64,000 bases of DNA from Ypsolopha sequella (lineage: Eukaryota; Arthropoda; Insecta; Lepidoptera; Ypsolophidae), in NCBI GenBank assembly GCA_934047225.1, contig CAKOHE010000107.1, positions 1,178,001-1,242,000 on the forward strand. Direction: 5' to 3'. This document shows positions 9,410-19,806 of this stretch, piece after piece (within the stretch, counting starts at the first letter, position 1; every line of letters begins with the position of its first letter). The position numbers and the translations under genes are program-made. The notes beneath the pieces are model-generated. The model was not told the origin of the DNA, made no database searches, and was given only the letters and a program-made list of their open reading frames with translations.

Positions 9410-10968
9410 CTAGCTTGTTCAAGCTATGAGTACGGAACCGCGGACGGTTCTGTTGCCTACCGCGATGGCTCGCGTCTAGGGCCCCAGGGGGGATTAAGTT
9501 AGGGTAAGGGCCCTCCTCGACTTGGAAAGTCAAGTGGCACACCGATTGGTTTTGAACCTGGAGGTTTCGTCGGTGCCGCTCCTAGGTATTGGTGGACTGG
9601 AGTTGAATCAGCGGCTGCAGCCATGGTTATAGACAATATTGTCGGCTGGCAGCCTTCTTTGGACCTTCCTCCGTCCATAATCTCATGCACGTCAGGTCTG
9701 CATCTGGCAGACCCACGTTTTGTCATCCGGCCCCAGTCGATGTTTTCCTGGGCGCGGATTTGTTAGGATGGATCCTATTTGGTTTTTAAAAGACTCTGGG
9801 TTCTTCTTCATTGGTGGAGGTATCCACAATTTTGGATATTCGATATTTGATTCGATACTTGGATTATTATGTTCGAACTTAGGAAATGGCTTTCAAATGA
9901 ACATATACTGTTTGCAGATTTGGAGGATCCCAATATGATGGTGGTATTATGTTGAAATACCAACCAGTCAATGATATTCATATATTTTGTCCCCAGCCGT
10001 GAGTGCAGAGGAGCGTTGGAGCGCATTGGTACACTGGGTTCGTGTACTTCAGGCGGACCTCATCAAGTTTAGACTTCGAGTTCTGCGCGAGGATCACGCC
10101 AGGCTGAAGTGAGCGGTTGCTCGTTTGAATCCTTTCACGGATTATGAAGGACTTCTGCGTTTTGGAGGCTGATTTTGGAGAGCTGACCTGCCATACGGAA
10201 GTCTTCATCCTTTGCTTCTACCCAAGACGGACCTTTGGTAAATCTGTTGGTGTCGGATTGACACATACGTAACGCGCACGGGGGTTTTCAGCAATCGCAA
10301 CGCTCGGGTTGTGAAAGCATACCTTGTGTATTTGTGTGCTTGGCCACCAAGGCCGTTCACTTGGCAGTGGTATCAGCTTTGACTACGGAGGCCTTCGTCG
10401 CCGCGTTGGATCGTTTCGTGTCGCGTAGGGGTTTACCTTCACTTATTCGTTCCGACAATGGCACAATTTACAGAGGTACTGCTAATGATGTTGTTATTTT
10501 TTGTTTTGTAAATAACTATGCTAGTTTAAGTTAAATCTTCGCCTGGAAAGGGGTAACTTGGCGGTACAGTCCCCCAAATTGCCCTCACTGGGGAGGGAAT
10601 TTTTTGAAGCTGCCGTCAAGTCGGCGAAGACCCACCTCCACTGCGTTATTGGGGAAACTGTCCTAATTTTTGAGGAGCTTGCCACTGTATATTGTAAAGT
10701 GGAAGCGGTCCTCAACTCTCGTCCTCTCTGTGGTCAGACAGGACTGAGCATCCTAGGGAAGGAAATTTAATTCTTTGGAAGGATATGAACTTGCTATCCT
10801 TGTTTTGGCGCCGGGGCCGTATATTAAAGTTGTTTTGGCGGAGACGGAACTCCACGCGTCGCAGAGGTGTTGGTCGAAGGTTCGATTTTGTGACGAGCCA
10901 TGACAACTCTCTCCCGTCTCCCGGTTGTATGAGCTAGTGGTCTGATTACTCAGCCCAGAGCGGGGGAC
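9410..10968 (+). pseudogene. pol: BEL-A pol remnants (protease and integrase pieces)
   Basis: Only fragments survive, in several frames. At 9620-9780 the end of the protease region is visible: ...DLPPS..., then LADPRF, then after a one-base shift in a T run HPAPVDVFLGADLLGW, followed by a stop. RT and RNase H are absent. At 10000-10210 there are integrase N-terminal pieces (SAEERW.ALVHWVR; NPFTDYEGLLRFGG). At 10330-10480 there is part of the core (CLATKAVHLAVVSALTTEAF...SRRGLPSLIRSDNGT) with the second catalytic Asp. At 10595-10740 comes the Glu motif in altered form (FFEAAVKSAKTHL) and VEAVLNSRPLC. No piece could give an active enzyme. The order of pieces matches an intact BEL/Pao pol. Confidence 0.85.
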
Positions 10969-11654
10969 TGTTCAGAATAAAATGTATATTTCGGAACGTA
11001 TCCATCAATGGTCTATATATTTTGTCTATGGACTTGGAGCTGTCAAAAACGAGGGACGTGGAATTTTCTTGGTATAGATCGCGGACGATTTTAATATGTG
11101 TTATTAAGGGCTTAATAGTGGGGAAATCGGTGCGGACACCGTAAAGAACATTAGTTATTCAAGATATAATGTTATTTTGGCGTGAAGGCCACTTTTTGGT
11201 GAATTTCCTATGTGTGTGTGACATAACCTGTGTCCACGCGGCTTCCGACAAGTGGACTTGTTAATTACTATTTCTGGTTCGGATGCATCCTGGGGTAGGA
11301 GGTTTGTGTTTAGATTCATCGTGGAAGGTGATCTACGTGTCACGGCACCGGAACACTTTGGACTCCGCAGCGAAAGGACTTCATGCGAGGATCAGTGGAT
11401 GACGTCATCATACAACTGTCTGGTAGGACATTTTATATTAAATATTAGAATATAAGATACTTGTATACTATAAATCTGGGACAGCTATGGGCCCCTGCTC
11501 CAGCTGCAAGTATCACCCTTTAGCATACAATTAGTGGTGTCTGAGCGTGGTTATGGAATCCTCGCACCAGTGACGCAGATGCCCGTCACTAGTCAGTATT
11601 ACCACTTTTTGTAAGCTACAATTTGTGGTAGCAACGAGCATTTTTTACCATACA
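10969..11654 (+). repeat. BEL-A 3' LTR (686 bp)
   Basis: Starts TGTTCAG right after the purine tract and ends ACCATACA before the duplication GCCTA (11655-11659). It differs from the 5' LTR only in four transitions close to its right end. Confidence 0.93.
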
Positions 11655-11659
11655 GCCTA

Positions 11660-12434
11660 TATTTTCTTTACTTCATGTGTCCAAGTACACAAGGAAGGGT
11701 GAGGTAATATCATTATTTATTATTATTATTCTGGCTATGGATTTTAATCCACTGTATTAATTGATTTATTCTTTATTGAGGACCAAGAAACCTTTTATTT
11801 GTTAATGAAGTTATACTTTTGGACCCTAAAGTTACACTTTCAACAAGTAATTTCAAGTTAACTTTTTAATGGCTGTCTCACCTGTTATAATATAACAAAT
11901 AGTATTGAGAAACTTCTGAGTGGTGATGGTCAGTGAGGAATAAAAGTATTGGTCATTGGTTAAAGCATATATTGGATACAGATATATTTACATAAAATAT
12001 AATAACTAGATAGAGGGCTCACAACGACTATCCTGTTGGATAGTTATCAAGCAGCAACTCACCATCTGCCATACAGATTTTTAGGGCAGATGTCCGTTAT
12101 CTCACTGCATAGACCTGTTTTCCGGCTCATTTAGCATTCCATCCTCATAGCCCACTCCAAATCGCTTCCTCCCTGGCAATAGTTTGGCAACTGTGGGGGA
12201 CTGTCCGTTGGTGTACCTCAATGACACATTGAGGGAGAGGCCTCCATGGATGCAGTCATCTCACATTTAGATTAAATGGTGCCAAGGGCCTCTTCAATGT
12301 TCGTTTTAGACTCCATGAACAGGGTTCGAAATTATCAAGATTATGATGGATGCTTAATGAATATCTGATAACTATCCGAAGAATATGCGATATTGATCAG
12401 ATAGTTGTCGGATAATTATCACCAGTGTAAGAAA
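11660..12434. other. interval without recognised gene
   Basis: AT-rich. Near 12030-12055 and 12360-12420 are related words (GATAGTTATCA, GATAACTATC, GATAATTATC) that could be ends of a degraded inverted-repeat element, but I could not define borders. No reading frame is supported. Confidence 0.4.
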
Positions 12435-13127
12435 TTAATTTATCTTGTTTGAATAAATAAAAATAAAATAAAAATAAAAATCTTTATTTCTCTTAATACA
12501 TAGCCTAATATGACAGGTTCGTAGGGCATCTCCATTTCAGCTGGAGTGGCCTGTGTTTGGAGATACCGCTCTTCCACAATAATCAGGTAAATCGAGGTTG
12601 GCCGTATGGCATACATAGACAAACTGAAGCTTAACTATAACTAAACTATTAATAATAAAGTACTATAAAGCTATATTGGTGATTTTAATACCGAAACAAA
12701 ACATAACATTATGGATATAGATAGGTGTACAATTAATTATACAAGATAACATACGTGTGTTCATATTGAGAGTGTGTGTACCAGTGTGTGAGTGTCTGTG
12801 TGAGAGGGTATGTGAGAGGGTGTGTATGTGTGTGTATTTGTGTGTTTATGTGATGTATGTTAATAAATCCTCTGTTTCATCATAGGTCAAAGGTTGAATA
12901 AATTTAGTAAGCAGCTTTTTGCACTCCCGAGATGGTTTAACATAGATATAGATTTCTATATTTATTTTGTTGTATAAAAATGCCGAGCGCGTATCATACT
13001 GCATGCTAGCAAATGTAGTTCTGACGGGGGGTAATTTTACAATAATGTCTTTCCTTCGTTTTTTTATTAGGCTAAGGTCAAGTGGGAGAGATTTATGGAT
13101 TTTGAGGCTGATTTGAGGCCGATACAC
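12435..13127 (-). pseudogene. 5'-truncated LINE: ORF2 C-terminus and 3' tail
   Basis: Reading on the minus strand, 13127-12846 encodes ~93 residues (KLPPVRTTFASMQYDTRSAF, FLYNKINIEIYIY, CKKLLTKFIQ) that fit the last part of a LINE ORF2 after the RT domain. The 3' UTR follows and ends in AAATAAAGATTTTTATTTTT-type A/T-rich tandem words at about 12480-12450, as expected for a LINE tail. The catalytic RT is missing, so this is a dead 5'-truncated copy. A CR1/Jockey-like clade is likely from family knowledge but not certain. Confidence 0.6.
12766..12852. repeat. GT-rich simple repeat
   Basis: Irregular GTGTGT, GAGAGGGTATGT and GTGTGTAT words within the 3' UTR of the adjacent LINE fragment. No function assigned. 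Confidence 0.85.
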
Positions 13128-13205
13128 ATTATGTGTGTACGCGGTATTTCATTACCATAAACAGAGGCTGATACACATGATATGTGTACGCAGTGTAGCA
13201 TAGCA
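13114..13205 (+). repeat. paired repeat, left copy (partner 14853-14950)
   Basis: Two diverged sub-units start GAGGCCGATACACATTATGT (13114) and GAGGCTGATACACATGATAT (13164), each continuing into GTACGC(G/A)G. The same two-unit block, same order and orientation, recurs at 14853 and 14911. The words GATACACAT/ATGTGTAC are partly palindromic. The blocks bracket about 1.65 kb of unassigned sequence. Confidence 0.75.
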
Positions 13206-14233
13206 AATTTTATAAGGTGCGGTTATCTCAAAATTTTCGCGTCGTTGTTTGCTTGTCGGTAAATTTCGATTTTACCCCCTGTTCGCTGGGTTAGTAAGTG
13301 TGCAAGTTAAGTGGATAGACATGAAGTTCGCTCGCTTGTCTGGTGCGAGAGCGAGACCGTTTCCGTGGATTGCTCGGTCAGTGTTTTGGCAGACAAGTAG
13401 TGTCGTTTTTTTTTACCTTTCTTTTTGGTTCCTTGTTTGGAAAATGGCGGATTTGCCAACAGGAGTTGTTTAAAGTTAAAAAGAAGGTTGGTTTCGAGGT
13501 TAAATTGGTGTGTTTATTTTGCGTGGAATGGTTTCCGTAATATTGTTTTCTATTTTCAGAAGGATTTTTGGAGGTGATTGTTGGAGATTTTTTGGCCGGG
13601 TTGGTGGGAGATCTGATCTAGTGTCAGATCATGGTACGTATTGCATTTCTTTGTATTTTGAGTCACCGGAATTCTGTTCTCATCGTTCCGTGTAGTAAAG
13701 GTTTTAATATGTTTTTTATTTTCTTCTAATTCCAGGGTGTTTTGTTTCTTTCGTGAAATTTGTCCGGCTGGCTGAGAGATGACCGCCACGTGGTGTTTCA
13801 CGGTCAAGCTGTTCCTTTGTTAGCGAGGTTGGAGTTCATTCACCTTTAAGTTGGACAGCGACGACGTGCCAGTTTGGTAGAAATGTTGGCGAATTTCAAG
13901 TATGTGTCGTAGGTTTTATTTTTAACCTCACATAATAAAAGGTGGCTTGGACGGGATGTTTCCAGGACACTTAGATTTATGATTTTTTAAACCAAGTATA
14001 ATTCTTCTTCCTGTTTCACTGAATAACCTAAAATGTAAAATTTAATAGTTCCGTAATTTTTCCTGGTAGAACTGAATGGTGTACCAGACGATTTAGTCAA
14101 AAGAGAATGTTCGACAAATATTATTTAGATGGATTCACGGCTCCACTGAGCTAGATTTTGTGTGGAAATTATTTTCCTTGTTTTTTTTCTTCAAGTTTCT
14201 TTCTCTTAAAGTTTTTTATGTAGATTCACAGGA
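13206..14233. other. unassigned interval between paired repeats
   Basis: Contains a moderately GC-rich stretch (GCGAGAGCGAGACCGTTTCC near 13346) and short reading frames without recognised motifs. Its position between the two copies of the paired repeat suggests it belongs to an unrecognised element. No transposase or reverse transcriptase motif is seen. Confidence 0.45.
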
Positions 14234-14625
14234 TTCAATGTAATATAGTTACCTGTGGTTAAGGCGGAACCTAACCCAACGACATTATTTACTTAAAGGT
14301 TTTAGTAATGTCTTGGCAGAATTTATTCTGAATGTAATATTGTTACCTGTTGTTAAGGCAGTACCTGTCGCAACTATTTGATGTACTAAAAGTTTAGTAA
14401 TGTCTTGGCAGAATTTTATTCCGAATGTAATATTGCTACCTGATGTTAAGGCGGTACCTGTCGCAACTATTTGATGTTCTAAAAGTTTTAGTAATGTCTT
14501 GGCAGAATTTATTCCGAAGGTAATATTGCTCCCTGATGTTAACGCGGTAACTAACACAACTATTTGAGGTTCTTAAAGTTTTAATAAGGTCTTGGCCAAA
14601 ATTTTGTAACAATGTAATATTGTCA
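14234..14625 (+). repeat. ~93-bp tandem repeat, about four copies
   Basis: Units containing GTAATGTCTTGGCAGAATTT, GTAATATTG.TACCTG and GTTAAGGC.GTACCTGTCGC restart at about 14305, 14397 and 14491, with a decayed copy near 14585 and a partial one before 14305. Periods are 92-94 bp. The antisense 90-codon frame across it is a by-product of the repeat. Confidence 0.85.
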
Positions 14626-14852
14626 GATACATCTTCAGTCTTGTGAAGTTATACATTTTTTTGATAAAGTTAAATACACTTAATTGTAAAGTACCTCGAA
14701 GTTTTCTTCAGAACCTTTTTCCAACTGTTAGGTTACAATTAGGTCACTTTTTAACTTTATTTGTTAAGAGGCACGTCTGGTGGAAAAGACCGGGTTCCCG
14801 CCGGCCGTGCCGCTTTACAGCAGTATATCATCAATTTCATATTATAATCTGA

Positions 14853-14950
14853 GGCCGATACACATTATGTGTGTACGCGGTATTTCATCAACTACGACAC
14901 CATGTACAGAGGCTGATACATCTGGCGAGTGTACGCAGTATTCTATCAAG
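14853..14950 (+). repeat. paired repeat, right copy
   Basis: Repeats the two-unit block of 13114-13205 (GAGGCCGATACACATTATGT at 14853, GAGGCTGATACATC at 14911). The first unit is nearly identical to its partner; the second is more diverged. Confidence 0.75.
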
Positions 14951-15642
14951 AACTGAACGCTGAGCAGAGACGGATAATTAAGAAATATATTACATCTATA
15001 ATAACGCTTATATGACATGCGTCAAATTGTTGAAAATAGTCGGTTCGGCTATGGACCATAAAAATAATTTGTACAAAATATAGTTAATGTAATAAGTAAT
15101 AACATCACCAGACTGAATGAGGCCATTCAGCGGGTAAGGGATGGCCGGAACGAATTATAATGCTGATTATTTTGTCTAACTGTTTTAACTGGCATATTGC
15201 TTCATGTTAAAGCCTTTTGTTTGGTATCGATTGGTCAAACTATTAAAATTATTATTTTGTGGAATAAATTAATAGAAATGGAAATGAAAGATGTCCAAGA
15301 AGACCCTTCATTGATATGATGTTGTAAGCCTTGCATATTCTATTAATTTGTGGATCTTATCATAATTTTATTTCGCTTATTGACCCCTTGAAAATAGATG
15401 TTTTAATTAACTAAAGATGTAATTTGTTGACCTAAACGGAGTCACCAAATTGTTGTATTTAAATAAAATTATGATGATCCAGGAATAGGGACATTCATCA
15501 TACAGGATGGCCGATGCGCACTGCAAGGGTGCGCGTGATAGTTTCTTGTGATGGATAAATTGCCAAGTGTTTAAATTACAGCAATTTATTTCTATCATAG
15601 GTAGTTTCGATACATAATTCAATCAAGAACCATTTATTCCAG
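14951..15642. other. unassigned interval upstream of Harbinger remnant
   Basis: AT-rich. It could contain earlier exons of the HARBI1-like gene starting at 15643, because the first visible exon begins with a good splice acceptor (TTTATTCCAG), but I could not recognise coding sequence in it. Confidence 0.4.
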
Positions 15643-16517
15643 ATATGTAAACAGAATTTAAATATTCTGCACATAAATGCATCATATGGTGGACGCACTC
15701 ATGACTCCTTTGTTTGGAACCAAAATCCAGTAAAAGAGCTCTTTGAATTACTTCATGAGCGAGGGGAGAGCTGCTGGTTGTTGGGTGAGTAAAACTAGCT
15801 AAAAAAAAACACAATTTGCCTTGAATTTATTTGCATTTTTAATTTTTTCTGTCTTGTAAGTAGGTGACTCTGGGTATGCTCAACGGCCCACAGTCATGAC
15901 TCCAATTATTGTGGGTACTGCTCCAGGGTCACCTGAAGAGCATTACACAAATCTGCACTGTTGTATCCGCAATACAGTTGAGTGATGCATAGGAGTATTG
16001 AAGGCACGTTGGCGATGTTTGTTAGCATAGCGTGTGTTTTACTATGAACCAGGTACATAATTATACATACATATACTCACGCCTGTCTGCCATAGGGGCA
16101 AGGGCGGATCCAGCCTGCAAGCCAGGGGTGGGTCACAGGCTCCGAATTAGTCCACATATATAATAAAATGTTGTGCAATTTTAGGTAAATTTAGCGTGTC
16201 TGTATAGAAAAAAAAAGTTGAACTAGGCCCAGGGGGGTCATGACCTCCATGACCCTCCCTGGATCCGCCGTTGCATAGGGGTAGGCAGAGACTACAGATT
16301 TCCATCTGCTACGATCTTGGCCGGTTTTGCTTCTTCCTCATCCATCAATCTAGAGCCATATAAATTCTTCTATTCTGGGTTTTTTGAATTTGCCTTTCTA
16401 TGTTATCTTTGTTAAACTTACATTAATTTTCCAGAGAAAGCGGCAAAAGTTGTAAATGCTTGCACTGTGCTACACAATATTGCCAATCTGCAGAATACCG
16501 GACAGACAGCGCCATGA
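15643..16517 (+). pseudogene. PIF/Harbinger transposase (HARBI1-like), three visible exons
   Basis: Exon a (15643-15784) carries the RTHDSFVWN and LFELLHERGE blocks typical of Harbinger DDE transposases. A GT-AG intron (15785-15863) follows. Exon b (15864-16052) has GDSGYAQRP, then MTPIIVGTAPGSPEEHYT and GVLKARWRCLL, including the conserved region around the second catalytic Asp. A second intron (16053-16434), enlarged by a hAT MITE, leads to exon c (16435-16517) with EKAAKVVNACTVLHNIAN. All three junctions keep the reading frame. Two in-frame stops in exon b (near 15982 and 16027) and the missing N-terminal part show it is dead. It would have cut and joined the transposon ends. The fit to HARBI1 is strong from motif order; TIRs of the parent element were not found. 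Confidence 0.82.
16099..16273. mobile_element. hAT-type MITE (175 bp) with 8-bp target duplication
   Basis: The ends CAAGGGCGGATCCAG and CTGGATCCGCCGTTG form an imperfect inverted repeat. The flanks carry the direct 8-bp duplication CATAGGGG (16091-16098 and 16274-16281), diagnostic of hAT-type insertion. No coding capacity. It sits in the second intron of the HARBI1-like gene, inside another repeat: the sequence CTGTCTGCCATAGGGG...TAGGCAGAGAC becomes continuous without it. Confidence 0.88.
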
Positions 16518-16674
16518 GCAGTACTTGGGTAGGAGGAAGGGATAAGAGGAGCCCACAAGAGCAAGACTTGTGCAGCGACTGTGGGCCACTAGCCTTAGGC
16601 ATAGTTATTTATTTTATATTATTTTCACATTATAAGTCTTGTTATCTTTTCTAATGAGTTTCATTTAGTGTTAG

Positions 16675-16799
16675 AGTATGTCTAGCCAATGTTGATAGTA
16701 ACTTACCTGACACAGGTATGTATGGAAAAAACATTTTTTTAAATAATTTTTTTATATCCGTGTCAGGTAAAGCTACTGTCAACATTCGCTAGACAGACT
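16675..16799. mobile_element. small fold-back element (125 bp)
   Basis: The left arm AGTATGTCTAGCCAATGTTG and the inverted right arm AGTCTGTCTAGCGAATGTTG pair over about 39 bp, ending at TTACCTGACAC on both sides, around an AT-rich loop. The target duplication is unclear. A non-autonomous MITE is likely; as RNA it would form a hairpin. Confidence 0.75.
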
Positions 16800-17168
16800 A
16801 ATATATTTATTTATGCTGGTAGCAAGCCTGTTCTACAAAATTAAAAAACAATTGAAATAAACAGTTAAATATAATGAATAAAAATGAAAAATAAATTAAC
16901 AAGGATAATTCCTTTGTGTGACTGCTGCAGTCAGAGCTGCAGTTAATTGGGTTATAGCTACAGTTTGCTCTCTGACTGCAGCAGTCAAAGCCTGCAGCTC
17001 TCCGACTACATCCTGGCCGCCGCGTTCGACTACGCCGAAAAGCCGCTCGTGTCCAGCCAACTGTCTTTGCTCCAGCTCAAAGGCCCAGCTTGGGATGTTG
17101 TTACCTAAAATCAAAATAATATTTATTGCAAAAATACCACACATTTTACCGAGGAAGTCTGTTCCTGG

Positions 17169-18274
17169 CAGGGTCCGACTGGCCATAGTCTTGCCACCCA
17201 GGCCCTAGCCTGCGCGGACCCCCCCTACTCTTACTATACCACCTACACGCAAAATAGTTCACATATATACGAACAGAATGTTACAAAGTCTGAAGATTTT
17301 GTAAAACTACCTAAATCATATTTTTTAACAAGCAAAGCGTTAAAATTTGAATTTTGCGTGTTTTTCGAGATATGAGAGTGAAAAACGATTTTTATTGTAA
17401 TAAATATTAACTGCAGATGATGAAAATTTGCATATTATTGTCTAAGCTCGTCATTTTGTGAATTAAAAAAACCAGCCAAGTGCGAGTCAGACTCGCGTAC
17501 CTAGGGTTCATTTTTTTTCGTGAGTTTCTCAACCGCTTTATTTTTCCTGTAATTTTTACGTAAACACATATCACAATGATTTTTTTCATATTTTTCGGTC
17601 CACCCGTTTTGAAGATAAGGGGGGGACATACATTTTTTATGGTTTTTCCGAGGATTTCTCGAAATAGATGCAATTAAATATAGCTAAACTATACATTTTT
17701 ACAATCATCTTTTTAATACCTACAATTTGATACCCATATTGTATTTTTTTTTTATATATTTCTCATTTGTGCTCCACTTTTTTTCATATCGCTATGGTTT
17801 TTCTGTAATTGGCCAGTTATGATCTGTAATCGACATTTTTTTCATATTTTTCGGTATACCACTTTCTGAGATAAGGGGATTATTCATACACATTTTTGTG
17901 TTTTTTTTTTCAAGATTTCTCGAAACCAGTGCCAGTAAATATAGTAAAAGTATATATTTTTACAATTAGCTTTTTAATATCTACAATTTGTATTTTTAGG
18001 ATAATATTTTTTATTTTTATTTACACCGTGACATGTGGGCAAATTAATGCTTGTACCAAATTTCATGTCTTTATCTTTAACGGTGCTAAAGTTAAGAGGC
18101 TGACATACGGACGGACAACGGAGTCTCGCCATAAAGGTTCCTTTTGTACCATTTCGGTACTACGGAACCCTAAAAATAGAAAACCGTTACTCCCCCGGCC
18201 GATTGAAAGCTAGCCTAGAAATGTTGAAAAAAAACATAATGCCATCCGGGCCCCTTAGGCCCAGTCCGACGCTG
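17169..18274. mobile_element. non-autonomous hAT element (1106 bp) inserted in an exon
   Basis: The termini CAGGGTCCGACTGGCC (left) and, inverted, CAGCGTCGGACTGGGCC (right) match a hAT terminal repeat. Eight-base flanks GTTCCTGG (17161-17168) and ATTCCTGG (18275-18282) are the target duplication with one change. No transposase is encoded. Most of the interior (17470-18175) is another Lepidoptera-type repeat, so the element is itself a nest. It disrupts exon 3 of the Myb/SANT-like remnant. Confidence 0.85.
17470..18175 (+). repeat. GTGCGAGTCAG...GGAACCCTA repeat, copy 1
   Basis: Begins CCAGCCAAGTGCGAGTCAGA and ends GGACGGACAACGGAGTC...ACTACGGAACCCTA. This is the widely dispersed lepidopteran repeat known for GGCCAAGTGCGAGTCGGACT starts and GGGTTCCGTA ends. 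The interior has repeated TTTTTTTCATATTTTTCGGT words. Another copy lies at 18973-19806 and partial inverted copies near 35938 and 39650. Confidence 0.8.
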
Positions 18275-18422
18275 ATTCCTGGCCTGGACGTCGGGCTCTG
18301 CATGCAGCGGCGCGGTGATGTGTAGGGCAGAGGGTCCAGCATCTGAAAATGTTTGATATCATAAGTACGAGTTTACGGAAACTTTATTTCGAGTAGGTAC
18401 TTGATTTTTTAACGAAACAGCT

Positions 18423-18690
18423 AACCCAGCCAGAGGGCGTAGGTTCAATCCCCACGGTGCATATCAATTTATGTGCCTGCGTGCTTCGGAAGGCACGTCA
18501 AGCCGGCTATTGGTCTATTTGTACCCGAAGTACGGCAATAGGGATCACCACCCATCACGTTAGGTATGTAATAATAATCATCGGTGAAAAGTGGGTGTAC
18601 AAAGTGTGGACCGTGACTTGTATTTGACAGTTAACGCTAGGGAACACCTCTGACACCCCCTCGGGGAATAATGTTATGACGATATTGTAA
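18423..18690 (+). repeat. SINE, tRNA-derived, 5'-truncated
   Basis: Starts near a pol III B-box-like GGTTCAATCCC (18449) and continues through TGCCTGCGTGCTTCGGAAGG, CACGTCAAGCCGGCTATTGG, ATAGGGATCACCACC and a CCCCTCGGGGAATAA end. These blocks match a SINE body common in moths and butterflies. The A box at the 5' end is missing. It lies in an intron of the Myb/SANT-like remnant. Confidence 0.7.
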
Positions 18691-18972
18691 TAAATACTAT
18701 TACTAGCCCCTAGCCGAAACAAAAAATAATTCTGACTCACCATCACTCAGCCATGACCAGCGGCTCTTCTACAGCTGCCGTACCTGCATACGGCAGCGGC
18801 ACTGCCACAGGTGCCTGCGGCCCAACCACATGAGCATGCGGCTCAGCCACAGGAGCATGCAGCTCAGACGCAGGTGTGAGCTCGTTCAGCTGAAACTATT
18901 GCCATATATTAAATCACTATTTTTAAAATTGAATAACTGATTTACTAATCAAAAATAAACCACTTTTAGGCA

Positions 18973-19806
18973 AGTGCGAGTCAGATTTGCGCAGAAAGGG
19001 TTCCATACGTACCACCACACAATGTAGGTATGAAACCCTAAGAAATATTATGGTAAATAACAACAATATACAGAGTGAATTTTTGAGACGAGACAGTATG
19101 GGCAGGTACCTTAACCGTTATAGTTACAGGAAAACGCTTTTAGGAGACTAGCTATAAAAGTTTTTTGCGATTTCTGACATTTCTAGTACTCAAACCTCAG
19201 TCGGTCCAGTAGAGACTTTTGATCCTGATAAGAAACAGGATCGATTGGCATCAAAAAAGTTTTTGTTTGAAATGACCATTTTCTTGCTGACTGTACATTT
19301 TTTCCAAAATCTGTAAATGCAGTTCAGAATATCTTTAAAAAATATGGATAGTCTCCTAAAAGCGTTTTCCTGTAACTATAACGGTTAAGGTACCTGCCCT
19401 TACTGTCCCGTCTCAAAAATTCACCCTGTATATGTCATCATAGCTAAATTAAAGCGATAAAAACAAGCCGCTAAAATATGCGTGGCTCGCACTGCTATGG
19501 AACCCTAATATGCTAACCACTATATTTTTTCTACAATATTTATGTAATCAGCTATTACCATGATTTTTTTCATATTTTTTAATCCTCATATTTCAAAGTC
19601 ATGGGGGGGGGGGACATGGTAACATTAAAAATGATAATTTTTTTTTATTTTATGTTATTACTTGCCTATGATAGAGGCTAATAAAATGTATTCTGTGGAA
19701 ATTTTAACCAGCTACCTTTATCAGCTGAAGCAGCAGTAAACTCCTGTTACAGACTGACAAACAGACAGACAGCGGAGGCTTAGTAATAGGGTCTCGCTGG
19801 ACTCCC
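18973..19806 (+). repeat. GTGCGAGTCAG...GGAACCCTA-type repeat, copy 2, split by a MITE
   Basis: Begins GGCAAGTGCGAGTCAGATTT and ends ACAGACAGACAGCGGAGGCT...GGGTCTCGCTGGACTCCCTTA. It has the same order and orientation as copy 1 (17470-18175), with a 362-bp MITE inserted at 19069. Without the MITE the two copies are of similar length. Confidence 0.75.
19069..19430. mobile_element. TA-flanked MITE with ~85-bp inverted ends (362 bp)
   Basis: The left end TACAGAGTGAATTTTTGAGA and the right end TCTCAAAAATTCACCCTGTA form an inverted repeat that extends through GGTACCTTAACCGTTATAG and AGCGTTTTCCTGTAACTATA to about 85 bp. TA dinucleotides flank both sides (19067-19068, 19431-19432), as for mariner-type elements. 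There is no coding region. Confidence 0.85.

Larger units (their letters stand above)
3223..11654 (+). mobile_element. BEL-A: BEL/Pao LTR retrotransposon, non-autonomous, host of nested BEL-B
   Basis: Two 686-bp direct repeats (3223-3908 and 10969-11654) begin TGTTCAG and end ACA. The element is flanked by a perfect 5-bp target duplication GCCTA (3218-3222 and 11655-11659), as expected for integrase-mediated insertion. Without the nested BEL-B and its duplicated ATTGT, the element is about 5.4 kb. A purine-rich tract (AGAGCGGGGGA, 10957-10967) precedes the 3' LTR. The gag frame is nearly intact, but only short, frameshifted pieces of protease and integrase remain, and RT and RNase H are missing. 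The LTRs are nearly identical, so the pol damage probably pre-dates this insertion and mobilisation occurred in trans. Confidence 0.93.

Noticed and set aside
9177..9542. A 121-codon minus frame opposite the end of BEL-A gag
   Set aside because: Shadow of the GC-rich gag coding region on the other strand; plus-strand frame continuity across the BEL-B insertion shows which strand is coding.
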